Position numbers and translations under genes: made by a program
NCBI GenBank assembly: GCA_903813345.2
Contig: CAIIXF020000005.1
Coordinates: forward strand, 27,843,375 to 27,903,374
Length of the DNA: 60,000 nt
Reading direction: 5' to 3'
Source: Owenia fusiformis
Taxonomy: Eukaryota > Annelida > Polychaeta > Sabellida > Oweniidae
Notes under the pieces: generated by a model
What the model was told of the DNA's origin: nothing
The model's database searches: none
The model's input: only the letters and a program-made list of their open reading frames with translations
Part shown: positions 33,843 through 47,640 of the stretch, in pieces
How positions within the stretch are numbered: position 1 is the stretch's first letter
Layout: each line of letters opens with the position of its first letter

Positions 33843-36800
33843 TGTGTACATATAGTAAGTCGCTGCTAGGGAAAGCAGGGTTGATATTAGGGCGTCGTCC
33901 TCTCAAGGGGGTGGGGGGTAGTGTAACATTAGAATCCCTTTTTTGAACAACGGGTCGACATTTGATAACAATTTTCAGATCCAACTTTGTAATTTATCCT
34001 GATGCTATAACGTTTGAATATAGTTTGACTATCGTAATAAAATCAGATGCTACCAGTGTGATGTTTTAAACCTAATATAAAGGTTTCTTCAGACTGAGAT
34101 TTCATTTTTGTTATTTGTCGGGTATTGTCGTCACTTTCTACACGTGCTTTGTTCAATACATTTGGTCATGTAATGTTATTTCCTAATTAAACAGTCTTCA
34201 CCACAAACCACACAACATAATATCACATATATTATAGGATTAAATTCGAGCCAGCAGCCCGCGTTTATTGGAATAGCATTAAGTACATCTGATACAAAGA
34301 ATGAGTGAAAAAAAAAGAAAAAATGTGGCCAGGCCGCGATGCATCCAGGTACCTATGACGGCCACGATGCCAATGTCATAGCGGCCACGATGCCGATGGC
34401 ATTAATGCCAGAAACCTCTTAGGTTCAAATATACCCAACATCCGTCCTCGGCTCCCAACCTCGCTGCTGATTTACGATGTTTAACTGCCTTCAAGGCATC
34501 AATAAGGCACCGTGTGCCTAATTAAACATCTAAATCCAACAACCCATCCATATCTAATGATCAACTGTCATTAAAACCATTGTGGCTACACGTTTGTTAA
34601 CACGTCCAAGATCTCAAATTAATTCACAAATTTCGGAATAAACCAATTCTAAATTGTGACTATCTGTCAACTTGCAATATAAAAAACTTGTATAAGGACC
34701 ATACATGTATATAGTGCCTTCTAGCACTATGCAAAATCTGTGAGTAACATGCCTCACTATCAGTAATAGTAATCACAGTAATCACGCACTGTCATTAATA
34801 CATAACAATAATCTAAATCACTGTCTACAGACTTGCACTGTAACCATAACATTGCCTTTTGGCAAAACACGTAACTCAGAAAGTTAATGAAACTTCCTTC
34901 CTTAATAAACTGTCGTAATATGCGACATTGTTGGTCACAAAATACAAAAATTCCGTGATTATCACAAGAATACACGACCGGACTACAAAAATCATACGAT
35001 CTTCTAAAACTATTGTGATGAACAATATAATATCTGGAAAGCACCATGCTTTGCAAACCTTAATACAAACTTATCTCGTATTGCAACAAAAGCAAAAGAA
35101 CAATTCTTCGAAACGTTGTAAATCTAAATACTATGTTTAATATAAAATGCAAATAGTTGACAAGCACTTCTCTTAATGTGTTTGTCACACTGATATAACA
35201 CAACTACTGTAAATGTTGTAAAGAAACACAACTATCAACTAAATTACCAAAAGTGATGCCCTTCTGGAAATAGATATTACATATCTAAAAATATGAAGGA
35301 CTTTCGGATATAATCAATATCTTTAAAAACAAAACTTTGTGCCTTCCTTGAAACAATATGACAGAAACGCACTTAAATACATATTTATTCACTTAGATTC
35401 AATGCGCTGTCAGTAAAAAGCCATGCCTTGAGTTTCAGATTTATATGCACATTACATAATTGCTTCTTAGAAACCTAATATCTAAATGTTTTAATTAACT
35501 TAATTAACATCCTATGCTATGCAATGCTTTGTAACAATTGCAGAAAAATATACTTCCCAAAATAGTAATTATTGGGAACAGGTTACATCAACGTCAGAAC
35601 ACGTATACTTCATTCAAAAACGTTGATTTGGTCAATAGCACTAAAGAAAGTGTTCGTTGACTTCAATATGAAAAACTTTAGTTTATCGACCTGACACCGT
35701 TAAAACCCAGATCAAAATCTTTGTGACTTTCGAAAGGGAAAAAGGTATGCCTCCTCGAACAATAAAACTAAATTTTCGAATCGGTTGTATGACAACTTAC
35801 AACATTAACTAAAACTGTGTATAAACGCTTCGGTTGCTACTCGCAGAATAACACGATCCCATCGTGAATCCACTCACATAACCTACTCATGATCACATCA
35901 TGTTATCCAATCAGTTGAAATCGCGTTCGATTTCACTAACGCTAAGACGTTATATCAACCGGAAATAAAATAATTCAACTCTAATTTCAAACGTGTTGAA
36001 TTTTAATTATTGTTACATGGCCGGGAATATTAATGATATATGCTCTTTTTTACTAATGAAAAACATAATAAAGCACTCCAGTAATGAAAACGATACTATA
36101 CGTGTATTCGAGAAAGAATATCATATTTTTTATCTATATAGTTCTTCCGATGCATTCCCATCAACACAATTTTGCCGTTATCTTGCAAGATTTACTTTCC
36201 ATTATTTATTTATGCATTGAGATACACCTTATATTTTCTTTTTCATTTGCAAGATGTTTTGGTTTAAACAAGCCGTTTTCATGAACAGCTGCAGCTTTCA
36301 AAAATTGTCAGATCTATCAACTCGAGAAAATTGGGAGCTCGAAGGAATATGACTGAATTGAGGAGGAAGATTATATCGTTTATCATGGTGGCATATTTTA
36401 GGCGATACACCTTTTCCATAGTCATAAAAACAGACAAGATATCACCCCTACGAACCACTTTGAAATTATGAGCCTTTTCAGCAGTTTCAGGTCACCAAAT
36501 GAAATGAAGGTTCACGAGCAAGGAAATGAATGAACGATATGAACAACTTAAATGACGAAGAGCCATCATTCCAATTGTCCGAGAAGAGAGAGATCGAACT
36601 TTGTTACTCTTTTGGGCAATACATGAAATACCTCGCCAAGAATTTGGGATATTAGCCGGAAGTTACAGCACGATAATAAGTCGCTCGACCAGTCTAATGC
36701 TCCTTCACTTTTTGTATAGTTCTGATATCCAAGTCACGTATTAAACACAGTCTGAACTCACCTGAAGTGTGAAGAACATAGATTAAATATTTATATAAAG

Positions 36801-39800
36801 AATATTACATGTAGGATTGGTAACGGTTTTTCAATCACCCTACACGTACACAACGTTGTATAGAATCATATTCAGAACGACGTCATAAATTCTGAAACAA
36901 TAAAGAAGCGGTTATTTCTTTTTGCCGTATTTACAATGCTGTCATGCCAGAAAAATGTGTATGGTGTATCAAAATGTATACTAAAGGCCCATTAAGATAA
37001 ACATAAGTGTATTTCTGAAGATAATATCTGACTTTTTATAATTTTATTCCATCATAAATGGTTTATATAGATGTACAAAACAGAAATCTGGTTGACTTGT
37101 TGACAAGAAATACAAAAGACGACGTGATCGCCAGGTTCAACAAAAAAAGGGCCTGCTGCTTGATTAAGACGTCAAAATACGTTGTGTGACATTTTATCGT
37201 GAGAATTGTTAAATATGTAACTTTGGTACCATTCTACCATTCAATTTGATGTTTGGTAGATATTTGGTATATATAGAAAAAGAAAATGCACATCTAAAGC
37301 CAAAATAATATTTGATCTAAAATCAAGATAGCTGTAAAACAACTTCAAATTAATGGAACTTCATCTTTCCACATATCTTTTTCATTTGGCATTTTTTGAA
37401 AACCAGAAAAATGTACCGGTCAGAAAAATCAACTTAACAAGTCAATATCACATTTCTTCAAATCAGTATTCAACTAGGGCAATTGTATTGTCCCGAGGGA
37501 GAAATATGGAAATGAAAATTCCTATAACTTCCCCTACGCCATATTTACTTCGAAAAATTCGTAAACAGAATTTAAGATGTTAAAACAGACTTCAAGATTC
37601 AGGACCATTAATTTCGTATAAGATAAGATTTATGGTAATGACAGTGAATTTACTTAAGTAGGGACTTGGCAAGAGTAGTTGTTCGATAGCGCATCAATAG
37701 CCAATATACTGTTGTTTTTGGACCAGACACTTTCACACAATATAATTACCACTAGCTTTAGGAAAACATCAAATGTTCAGATTAATTTTTGCAAGTGGCA
37801 GTTGACATTAAAGCAAGGTTCTTCTACACCCTACTCGCAGAGATATCATGAGACACGATCTACGTAAGGGCACTTATCTTTGAAATTCGAATTCTGAGAT
37901 GTGCTGACAAGCAGCTTTATCCAGTTCAAAAAGTACAGATACTCGTCACACAAGTCTTATTTTGGTTTATTATTTGATCGTGTAGATCGGATTGAGATGT
38001 GATTTCCATATAGAAAGGTCGATATTTATCATATGAGTAATAGTACGAGTACGTCAGATGTAGCAACGTTTCCCACACTTGTCGCAACCATAATTTATAA
38101 TTAGGGCCACCTATTTGAGAATGCGCTGTAATAAGCCAAGTAAGCGATATAGGTTATCGTATTATCTCGGTTTACCCCCGCAAAATTGATAAATAAACAA
38201 CTTGGAAAATGTCCATGAGGTTTTCTGGGGACACCAACGATGTCCAGGGCAGATCTTAATTTCTCATTAATCCTTGATTGAGTTATGTTTTCTCTGAATG
38301 AACACACCGAGGCAATTGTACTGGTTCACCATAATAATTATTTCGATGAGCGAAATGAAATTAAAGTGTGTGTTTTTTGTCTGATCGCATTGATTAGTAT
38401 GCGAGTGACGCTCCATTTCAAATGCAAGCACCTCCGTCTTCCAATTTAACTCATTTATCACGACAACTCTGGCCATTAGTTCAAGGAACGATCATGAATC
38501 AAGGCTCAAAAATTAAAAAGTTGATTTTGTGTGTAATCAGTTTTTGCGATAACAACCGTCTAAAATAAGACAGAAAACTATTTTTGTCATTGCTAGTCAA
38601 AAATGATTATAGATTTTCATCCATGACTAGAAAATCCAATTAAAACTTGAACGACAACTGGCCTTGTTTGACCACTGGTTGAAAACAGAAACGCCAGCTC
38701 CAAGTTGTAAATTGAATTGTGTCCTGAAACATCGTGATTCGCAAAATTTTAAGCTTGTACAATTTGGTTTATACTCACATGAATTTTGGATCTCGTTATT
38801 ACAAAATACGCCTTTTTCATGTTTTAATGCATACAACAATGCACAACGATTATGAACGTGATCGTTTATATAGTACTATACATAGTTTGTTATATATACA
38901 TTATTTGCCTGTCGTGAAATGAATTGACAAGGCGGTAATTATTATTACATCATGCCACGTGTTATTCTGATATGATATAAGAGGTTTAGTCTTGTTTGTA
39001 TGAAACAGATATTAAAAGTACACAGGGATATTAACTTATCAAAATATACGTATTTTGTGACTTGATTAGTTTACTAGCAGAAAGGCTTATCTTAACATAA
39101 AGTGAAAAATTGAGTTTTTATTATCTTTTCTTTATCTGATTATTGTTTTCTTATAGGTCCATTAAGACATTCGCATATTCGCTTTTTATGGATGGTTTAA
39201 AGGAAATAATCAACCTTTTCATCTTTTTGATCTACCTTTTCATCTACAACCTGGTTGAATAATTCACAAAGAACACTTACACGTAGCTCTCATTTCCACC
39301 AGGTATAACCCCTGAGGCCAGAATATCATCAATGGGAATAAGGCACTTAACGCATTCGTTATCATCCCTTGTACGACGCTACCATTTATTTAAGCGATGT
39401 ACTAATCTTGGCATTAGTTAGTTTCAGCTGTCACTAGATCTCGTATCAATTTTGTGATTGATACATTTATTCATCTCTAACATAATACTTATTATACTGT
39501 GAGTACAGGGCTATTTGATTAAGGTCGGAAATTTTATTGCTAGGTGAGGATTATGTTGCAGTTTGTAGTGTTTTACATTTGTATATTCAACTGGCAAGAC
39601 TGCCACATTCAAATATAGGCAAAATATCGGGTTTCTTTCCACAGATGTAGAGCTAACAACTACAATGGAAAGCAAAGTGGAAATTAGAAAAAACGAAGGT
39701 TCATTCGAAATTTTATTGGACATATTGGAAATTTGATAGCAATATCAACCAAAGGATTCAAGCTAAGTCGGATGATTTCGGATTCAGAGTACGGTATCTA

Positions 39801-41036
39801 TTGGAATCAAAAGTAAATCAACATTTGCAACGGAACACCCGGTGAGATACAAAACATTTTCAAATGGAACCTCTCGCGCGGCAACATGTCAGATAGTTTG
39901 TTTTAGAAAATTGCTACACGATTGATGATATTGGGTCGATCGTATTTTCCACAGACTTGTCAAATTACGCTTCTATTTTTGCACCTTTGTCTTTCCAGAG
40001 CCAATTAACGCTAATGGATACTTAATCGAGAGCTGCAATTTCTAGTTTGGCTTTCAACAACTTATCCAAGGAGACAACAGAAACAACATCTAGCAGTTAC
40101 GGCAAGGTAATATTATCATTTATATATTTTTTAACCTGTCATAAAATGACTAAAGGTCGGATTCACAGGGTCATCACTCATTGTTTTCTTTGTAAAAATA
40201 AGTAAAGAACGATTTGACTAAAGTGAAATTCTTTCCATGTAGAAAATCGAACAAAGCAGACTTTTGCATATTATAAATATTTAGTATTCTGTGCAATATT
40301 GCACTTGCGATTTTGGGAGTTTGAATTTCAGCCATGTAAATTTGAGGTCATGCTTCCAAAATAACAAGGCAAAAAAACATCAACATATCCAGAGGCAACA
40401 TAACAAATAGCTCAGCCGCAAATATTTCGAAAAACTTGCGTCTCAGAATTATGGTTGTGTTTTTGTATTTAAAATTGCAAGATCTGCTCCGATGATTGTC
40501 TATTCTAGCAAATTCAATCAGAAATAACCTTGTGATTCCAATCTTAAGTTTACACCTATAATCTAAAATATTGCTACTTGAAATTCACTGGTGCATTTCA
40601 GGAGATATGTATTCTCAATCTGTGTAGGTCCCTTGGGTTCTATACTAGCGGTATGGTGATTGAATGTTACATTTGCGTCAGCGGGAACACGATACTAATA
40701 TGTTTAGGGGTTAACAATAAATTGCATTAGCGATAAAACCGGAAGAGCCTTTATTACAGGTTTTCTTTCAAATGGTATTGATGAAAGTTGGGTAAGAGCA
40801 GTCATAAGTAAGATTAACACCTATCGAACATTGCTTAATCAATTTGCAAGATGATTTTCACACCCCGAAAGTGATTAAACTCAGACAAACATTTCATTTT
40901 GGCTCCAAACGTACAATCGCTAAGCTGAGCTACCGGCTTGAATGCAAATCGTATTCCTGATTCAATACTGTATAGTGCCGGTGTGAGATTGATTTATTGT
41001 CTTTTGTTTTATTGGTCGGGCTTTTATATAGCATGG
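33843..41036. other. Unassigned AT-rich DNA, ~7.2 kb
   Basis: This is the longest stretch without a supported feature. A small GC-rich patch at ~34350-34410 has two copies of CGGCCACGATGCC about 24 bases apart. Short frames at 35993-36284, 37353-37867, 38101-38476 and 38627-38922 lie on both strands and show no motif. There are no RNA genes, and I see no arrays or strong inverted repeats. Confidence 0.4.
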
Positions 41037-41078
41037 TAAAGGTCATCTTTTTCAAGGTCATCTTTTTCAAGGTCACTT
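41037..41078 (+). promoter_or_regulatory. Triplicated nuclear-receptor half-site-like motif
   Basis: AGGTCA occurs three times with exact 15-bp spacing (GGTCA at 41041, 41056 and 41071). The last two are the extended form TCAAGGTCA, the consensus for monomer-binding receptors such as ERR and NR5A. This is also a tiny tandem repeat of AAGGTCATCTTTTTC, so the motif may be incidental. Confidence 0.25.
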
Positions 41079-42792
41079 TTCAAATTGCTTCTGATTGAAT
41101 CAAGATGCATAAGAAAATAGTGTAGTGTACCGTCAGCTTTTTTTATTTTCATTTTATCTCAAACGAGAAAAAGACCCTAAAAATCGTAACATTTCGAAAG
41201 TCAACATGACCACACGATTTATTTTATGTTTTTGGAATATGCATAATCTCCAAGAAAAGTGCATCGAATAAAAAATGTCAGTCAGACTTTTTAGATTATC
41301 GTAGCAGCCGATCTCTTCACCTTTTCTCAAAATGCCAATTTAAATATTTTGAAAAGTGTCTGCTTTCTAATATTTTTATATCAGCTGATGCAACGATTCA
41401 TGTGGTTTTATCCGGCGCGTTCATATATCTACTACGTCGTATGGTCTAAAATGTGTATATAATTTACATTATAATCACACGTTAACACGAAAATCGGACT
41501 GACTTATTTTCAAGATGGTTCGATCGTTTAGATGTCATTTCTGTGAATGGCTGATCTTGAAAATAAAATGGATAATAAGCTTTTCAATTGGATCGATATA
41601 TGACACAGAATTATGAGTATATGAGTTTTTGAACTTGTGCATTTTGTTTGAATCTTTTTGAATTGAACATGTTAATAGATAACGTCTAGTCTGAGAACAT
41701 ATCAAAGAGAAGGGCACTTTACCCTATAACAGTGACGTTTATGCAATCTAATTTTGGATGGGATATACTTTTACTGGCTTCGAATACATCTCAAAGAACA
41801 TCTCAAAGTACGCACACTGACCTTCGAAACTAATTGGATCATGTCAGATCGTGTATATATGTCAAAAGCATGTGTTATTTCAAATTGATTAGAAACTAAA
41901 TGAAGTTGATTTTTGCGTGAGTTCCCTTTCTATTAGAGTTCAAGTTCAAGATCCAGGTGGACCGCTCGAGCTAATAATAAGCGCCTATTAATGAGATTTC
42001 ACGCTGCTTGGATCAGTCTGTCTGTAGGAGAATGGAGTTACCACATTTTCGCGAAGCATAGTTTTTTCCTAATAATTCAAACAGACGCAACGATTTCTAA
42101 GATTCTAATTAAACGAATACATTCCATGAGCCGGATGTTTGAACTATTTCATTTGTATCTTGATCCACTAGACGACAATGACGTGTTTTTGTATATCACC
42201 TACAAAACAATGGACGCATAAAACCTCAAATGCATGCCATTCGTATTCTGGAAAAGAAGAAGCACATGTACAAATATTCAGAATTTAGGTAATTTGGATA
42301 TGATACAATAAAGATAGATATACCATCTAGGGTATGATTTATTTGATATAGTTGACGATCGATGAGCATGGTGGTTATGGCATGTTGCCTTGCCATGTAA
42401 AACAACGACATCTTTATAATTTAGGATTGACGTGCTTCAAATCAACTTGACATAGGAATCTACTAAATGTCGAAGTATGATTAGATAGACACAAAAACAT
42501 GAAATATTTCAAATTGGCGATATGTTGACCACAGTGAAGATGATAACATGCTTTATCATAAATCATATAGTATATATAATTTTGATATTTGATTAACCTG
42601 TTCGGTTCTAGTCTCTCCTTGCAGCTGGCGTTCAAACTTGTTGGAAAATACCCAAAATCACTCTTTCAACATACATGCATCTATCATTTTCCAATCATGT
42701 ACATTATAAAAGTTTATTCATAGCAATTGATTATTATATTTATGGAATCAACTGCAATAATTTGTTGTGGTTATCAGTCTCACGGTGTTACT
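41079..42792. other. Unassigned DNA, ~1.7 kb
   Basis: Nothing supported. Short frames at 41535-41717 and 41991-42411 have no motif. Confidence 0.4.
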
Positions 42793-44411
42793 GCTTTGGT
42801 GACCACATATTAAACCATGATGTTGTCTGTACTTATGATAAATGAAAATTATTATTGGGATAATTATATTTGACAAGATGACAGTTTGTTGACAGGGATA
42901 AATGGTCATTCGGATACCCCAGTTATGTTTGGAATCTCCTTGGTCATACCTAGAAGAGAGGGAGTTTAAGGATGGTTGGTCACGAGATTAATTACAGTAG
43001 GAGTTATTTTGGCATATGTTTGCTTGTATTTTGTTATGGAATTGTCTGTCACAACTACAGTGCCTATTAGTGTACAGATGGAATACAGCGGTTCTTTCAA
43101 GGTAAGATACAATTTGCCGAAACGTGTGGTCTAGTCCGAAAGTGCGTGTTCATTAATCAGCTAAAATCCTTTGTACGTCAAATGCAATAACTGTAAAAGA
43201 GCACTAAAACGAGCACTAAATAATGTAAAAAATTTGTAGATGCCAGTCACATGTCTATAAGGAACAACTGAACAAATGTTAAGATATTTACTTTTCTTTG
43301 GCATAAGTATTAACCTTTTAGGTTATTAATAGTCAAGGCGTTAAAAAGTGTTTTAAGTTTGGAATGGATGTACTTTTAGAAAAGGCGTTAAAAATGATTT
43401 AACTTTGAAAATGGATGGATTTTAGAAAATGCGTTATTTAAGTGATTTTACTCTCGAAATGGATGGATTCGATTGAATTTGGTTACAACGCTTTATGTTA
43501 TTCTAATTTTGATACGAGGTTCTTTTTTAAATACGTATATTCACATATCCATAAGCCCGAGGCAAGGAATTCCCAGAATGAGATTCTATATATTCACCCG
43601 CGTGTTATCACGACTGTCACACTTGGGCCGCGTCTGCTCGTTGTTAGTGCAACGTAGGAGTTCCACAGTCCACTGCAATAAACCGTGGTTAATCTTTCAG
43701 AAGAATTATGTGAGTGTAGATGTCGCTTGCATAAGCTATTTTTTTAAAAACACATGAGCATGAAATTTGCAATTCACTACCACCGCGGGCATACAAAAAT
43801 ACAGTCTGAGATTTTGTGGTGGATTCTCTACTGACAATCCAGATGTATAACTGTTCTGTCTCCGCTGGCTTGATTTTGCTCCTTTAAAAAGAAGTAGGCT
43901 TCACCAATCTCATTTATTAGGCTCGGACACGCGGGGTTATATTACTGTGTCACATAAAGTATAGTTAAACTTGATCTTGACGTTATCCACTAGTGCCTTA
44001 AAACAGCAACGCTAACATTTTTTATGAAATATGAGATTATGAGGTGATTATCAGTGCGATGTTTCGAGTTAAAAGATGACTAGTCCCAACTTTATCCCAA
44101 AAAAACTAATTACTGATTTGTCAACCGTCCAATATTTGCATAATCCAATAAATTATTATGTAATTGGAACTGAATGGTACATATTAGATGATATGCCTTC
44201 TTTGATATCGGTAAGAATATATATTCCACTAAGTCGAATTAGACATTGATAGCCCCATTGGAATTGCTTCCAAGCCCATAATTACACTACTGTGAAACTA
44301 ATCATTTTTATATTTAAGTAAAATGAATATTTCATTATAAGTGATTGATGGTTGGTCTCACTTGGATTTGACACAGTGCTGATGAACTTTATTTATTGCG
44401 ATAGCACATCT

Positions 44412-44545
44412 CCTAAGATATGCAAGGATACTAAGATATGCAAGGGGTACTAAGATATGCAATGGTACTAAGATATGCAAAGATACTAAGATATGCAGGG
44501 GTACTAAGATATGCAAGAGTGCTAAGATATGCAAAGATACTAAGC
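44412..44545 (+). repeat. 18-bp tandem array, left part
   Basis: About 7 copies of ACTAAGATATGCAAGGGT (variants end AAAGAT, ATGGT). The array is interrupted by the element at 44548 and resumes at 45423. As 18 is divisible by three, frames stay open (44438-44644), reading L-R-Y-A-R-V-type hexapeptides. Both strands are equally open and there is no start context, so it is not coding. Confidence 0.9.
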
Positions 44546-45424
44546 TACACTCCCCTCCATAAGTTTGGCAACCTTTTTTCCCCCATTGAACTACGTGTTA
44601 AAGCCTCTTTACCTTTGAATTTTTATTTACTTAACCTGCGATGAAAATACTTATACTATTGATGGAAACGTAATTTTACTTTAATTCCAATACCTCCAAA
44701 TTTTCTCAATTTTTTCCCTCAATTACAGTAGGTCGAGAATTTATGATGAATTTGATGAAATTTTGAAAATCGACATTCCCATGTTAACCAATGGGAAATG
44801 GTAGGTTTGCCGCACGTCATATGACAGAATATCCATCCATCCGAGTCCTTGCAAAAATACGAGTTAGGCAGGTAATTGAATTTGCTAACTTTATTTAACA
44901 AAAAATTGATATGTTTCTTCAGGTTCAACAAAGTTATAGGGCTTTAAAGTCAAAATTGTTTTTCAAAAAACCTCTCCCATTGAAATAACACAGGAGGCGA
45001 AAAATTCTTTTCAAAAATGACTTTGAAGCGCTGTAACTTTAATATTCATCAAATAAACTAAACACTTAGTGTTCAAAAAAGTTAGACAATTCAATTTGCT
45101 ATATAAAAATATTTTTTGCTGAATCTTTTACTGAAAAGATATCCTGATTTCTGATTTGCCCCGAACCCTCCATTTCCCATTGGATTACATGGGAATGACG
45201 ATTTTCAAAAATTCATCAAATTTATCATCAATTTTCGACCTATTGTAATTGAGGAAAAAAATTGAGAAAATTTGAGGGTATTGGAAATAAAGTCAAGTTA
45301 CGTTTCCATCAATATTATAAGTTATTTCATCGCCGGTTAAGTAAATAAAAATTCAAACGTAAAGAGGCTTTAACACGTAGTTCAATGGAGAAAAAAGGTT
45401 GCCAAACTTATGGAGGGGCGTGTA
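44546..45424. mobile_element. 875-bp element with ~255-bp terminal inverted repeats and TA target duplication
   Basis: The element is 44548-45422. The left end CACTCCCCTCCATAAGTTTG and the inverted right end (CACGCCCCTCCATAAGTTTG) continue as near-identical arms for ~255 bp. Those arms include GGCAACC, TTGAACTACGTGTTAAAGCC, TTTTATTTACTTAACC and GGAAACGTAA. TA flanks both ends (44546-44547, 45423-45424). Removing the insert and one TA restores a normal 18-bp unit (ACTAAG-TA-TGCAAG), so the boundaries are well supported. The centre has no transposase. A TA duplication suggests the Tc1/mariner group. Confidence 0.85.
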
Positions 45425-45806
45425 TGCAAGGGTACTAAGATATGCAAAGATACTAAGATATGCAAGGGTACTAAGACGTGCAAGGATACTAAGATATGCA
45501 AGGGTACTAAGATATGCAAAGATACTAAATTATGTAATTAAGGGTATCAAGATATGCAAAGATACTAAGACATGCAAGGATGCTAAGATATGCAAGGGTA
45601 CTGAGACATTCAGGAGTACTAATATATGTTAAGATATTAAGATATGCAAGGGTACTTAGACATGCAAAGATACTAAGATATGCAAGGGTACTAAGACATG
45701 CAAGGATACTAAGATATGCAAGGGTACTAAGACATGCAAGGATACTAAGATATGTAAGGGTACTAAGATATGCAAAGATACTTCGATATACAAGGGTACT
45801 AAGATT
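45425..45806 (+). repeat. 18-bp tandem array, right part
   Basis: About 21 copies of the ACTAAGATATGCAAGGGT unit continue after the insertion. Variants include ACTAAGACATGCAAGGAT and one unit with an insertion near 45535. Open frames 45399-45632, 45580-45954 and minus 45525-45809 are all repeat by-products. Confidence 0.9.
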
Positions 45807-46496
45807 CATAGACTTAACGATTTTGGAAAAATTTGTTTTTTCAAATATTCAAATATCTACATTTCTAAATCATCAAATGCCATGCCACTATTTTCCACTT
45901 GTAAAAACATTGTTTAAAAACATTGTTAAAAACATTATCCCCGTTGATTTTTAAATAAAACATCTAATTTGATTTTGGAACATTTGTGATGTCATGAGGA
46001 TGCGTTATGATGTTATGAAGATATTTTCTATTTTCTTTAATTAATGAAGTCCTCTAATCTGCTCTGAATCTTTTATGAATATGTTCAACATTCATAAATT
46101 AAACAAAATCATCCGAAAGTGGGGTGGGGAACGAAAATAGCAATTTACATTTAGACAATTAGAATGGATATTGATCGTATTGGTATTGATTACATTGTCC
46201 TTGAATCAGCACCGATAGATTTGAGCAAGATGACTTGGAGTTAGCTATGATTAATGATTGTGGTTTCGTCAGTTCAATCAATCTACAATTTATATCAACA
46301 AGCTAGCAGATTTAGTGACCTTGAAAAGAGGGGTGTGTGGTTTAAATAGTGAGTTGGATAAAAGGGGTGGAACTAAGAAGCATGAATATTGACCAATAAA
46401 AAATTAAAGAAACTGAATATGGGGGTCCCAATGTGGGATCCAAAATATGGAATATGAGTATAAAGTATTGAATATGAAAAACTACAACCTATGGTA
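45807..46496. other. Unassigned part of copy A
   Basis: No gene is supported. The stretch 46250-46345 matches copy B at 54305-54385. Confidence 0.4.
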
Positions 46497-46545
46497 TTTT
46501 TTATTTATTTTTTATTTATTTATTTATTAATTTTTTAACTAAGGT
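46497..46545. repeat. Low-complexity (TTTA)n tract
   Basis: TTTATTTATTTATTTATT-type tetranucleotide run. Confidence 0.8.
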
Positions 46546-47640
46546 AACTTTTTTTAACTATGGTATTTTGTTTCTGAACGAAATATAATCGCCTATCAAA
46601 AGTTACATAATGTATGTTGCCACTTGTATAATATTTTATTGATATTAAGAATGAGGCAAATCAATTTTCTAGTTGTAATAATATGCAATTTAAGTTTCAA
46701 AACTGCCTCAACCCAAAACCCACAACAACGTCGATTTCTTAACACTGACCGTCAAGGGAAATGGATCATTTTACCCAATCGAATTTGAAGTATGAAAGAC
46801 CAAAACGTCTCAAATTCTAACTATTCTAATTACAGTTAGGATCACCGGTCAAACAGCAACCAATATTTGTGTTATATCTGTCTCGCAAGCTACTACAAAG
46901 TTTCGGAAAAACAGTATCTTGCAAGAAAAAGTTCTCTCGAAAAACACGTGGCGTCTTACCTATCGTTACTTATCAGCATCATTATATAAAAAATACGATT
47001 TCGATTATCGATAGATATTTTTGTTTGAATGTTCAGATTAATGTTATCTACAAGTGTGAGGAGGTGATTTTTTCTGTATAAATACGAATAATGTTGTCAG
47101 AAAGAATTTCTTACCTGCTTATCTTATATCTTGGGCGTATTTTGGCGAGGCAGCCTCCGCCTGGCTAAAATACTGTGAAGATAAAGTCTTACGATAACGT
47201 CTCCATTTAACTCAAAGCCTCACCCCGGAGCCTCACCAATTGTATTTTGCCACACTCTTGTATTTAATTTGAGGATCATATATATGTACATTGTACGTGG
47301 TGTCCAGTTGAAGGACAACATATTTTATCTATTCTCGTAAGTCGTAATTGCATATAATCATATCGTTATTCATAATATGAGGATTATGAGTAGAAATTAG
47401 AAATGATCTATATCTCAGGGAAAAGTACATAAACCTAGGAAACGAAGGTCATTATAATTATTCGCATTCTCTACAAACAGGTAGCCTTATTTAATGGACG
47501 TTTCGAAGAACTTCATATCGTAACTCATATTGCGAAGACGAAATAACGAGAATGTGTTCTTTAAATATTGCTCTTACCGATCGCCTGAAACGAGCATATG
47601 GAATATACGTATTCTTCGTATAGTTTCCCAAACAATAAAA
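46546..47640. other. Unassigned part of copy A and spacer
   Basis: The frame at 46869-47081 has no known motif. The stretch 47013-47130 matches copy B (TTTGTTTGA, GTGAGGA(G/A)GTGATT, TTTCTTACCT). Confidence 0.4.

Larger units (their letters stand above)
42793..47455 (+). repeat. Copy A of an old duplicated block
   Basis: At least six anchors occur in the same order and orientation in copy B (48889-54960): 42793-42957 with 48889-49045; 43052-43130 with 49762-49845; 44205-44325 with 51018-51142; 46250-46345 with 54305-54385; 47013-47130 with 54694-54810; and 47380-47450 with 54880-54960. The strongest anchor shares CATTGATA(G/A)CCCCATTGG and GCTTCCAAGCCCATAATTAC. At 43000-43105 there is exon-like sequence ending AAG|GTAAGA, but with no recognisable product. 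The rest is intergenic or intronic in character. Confidence 0.5.

Noticed and set aside
38101-38922. Cluster of short opposed frames as a gene
   Set aside because: They overlap on both strands, lack motifs, and no splice structure could be assembled.
45399-45954. Repeat proteins from the 18-bp array on both strands
   Set aside because: All frames on both strands stay open because the period is divisible by three; there is no start or splice context.
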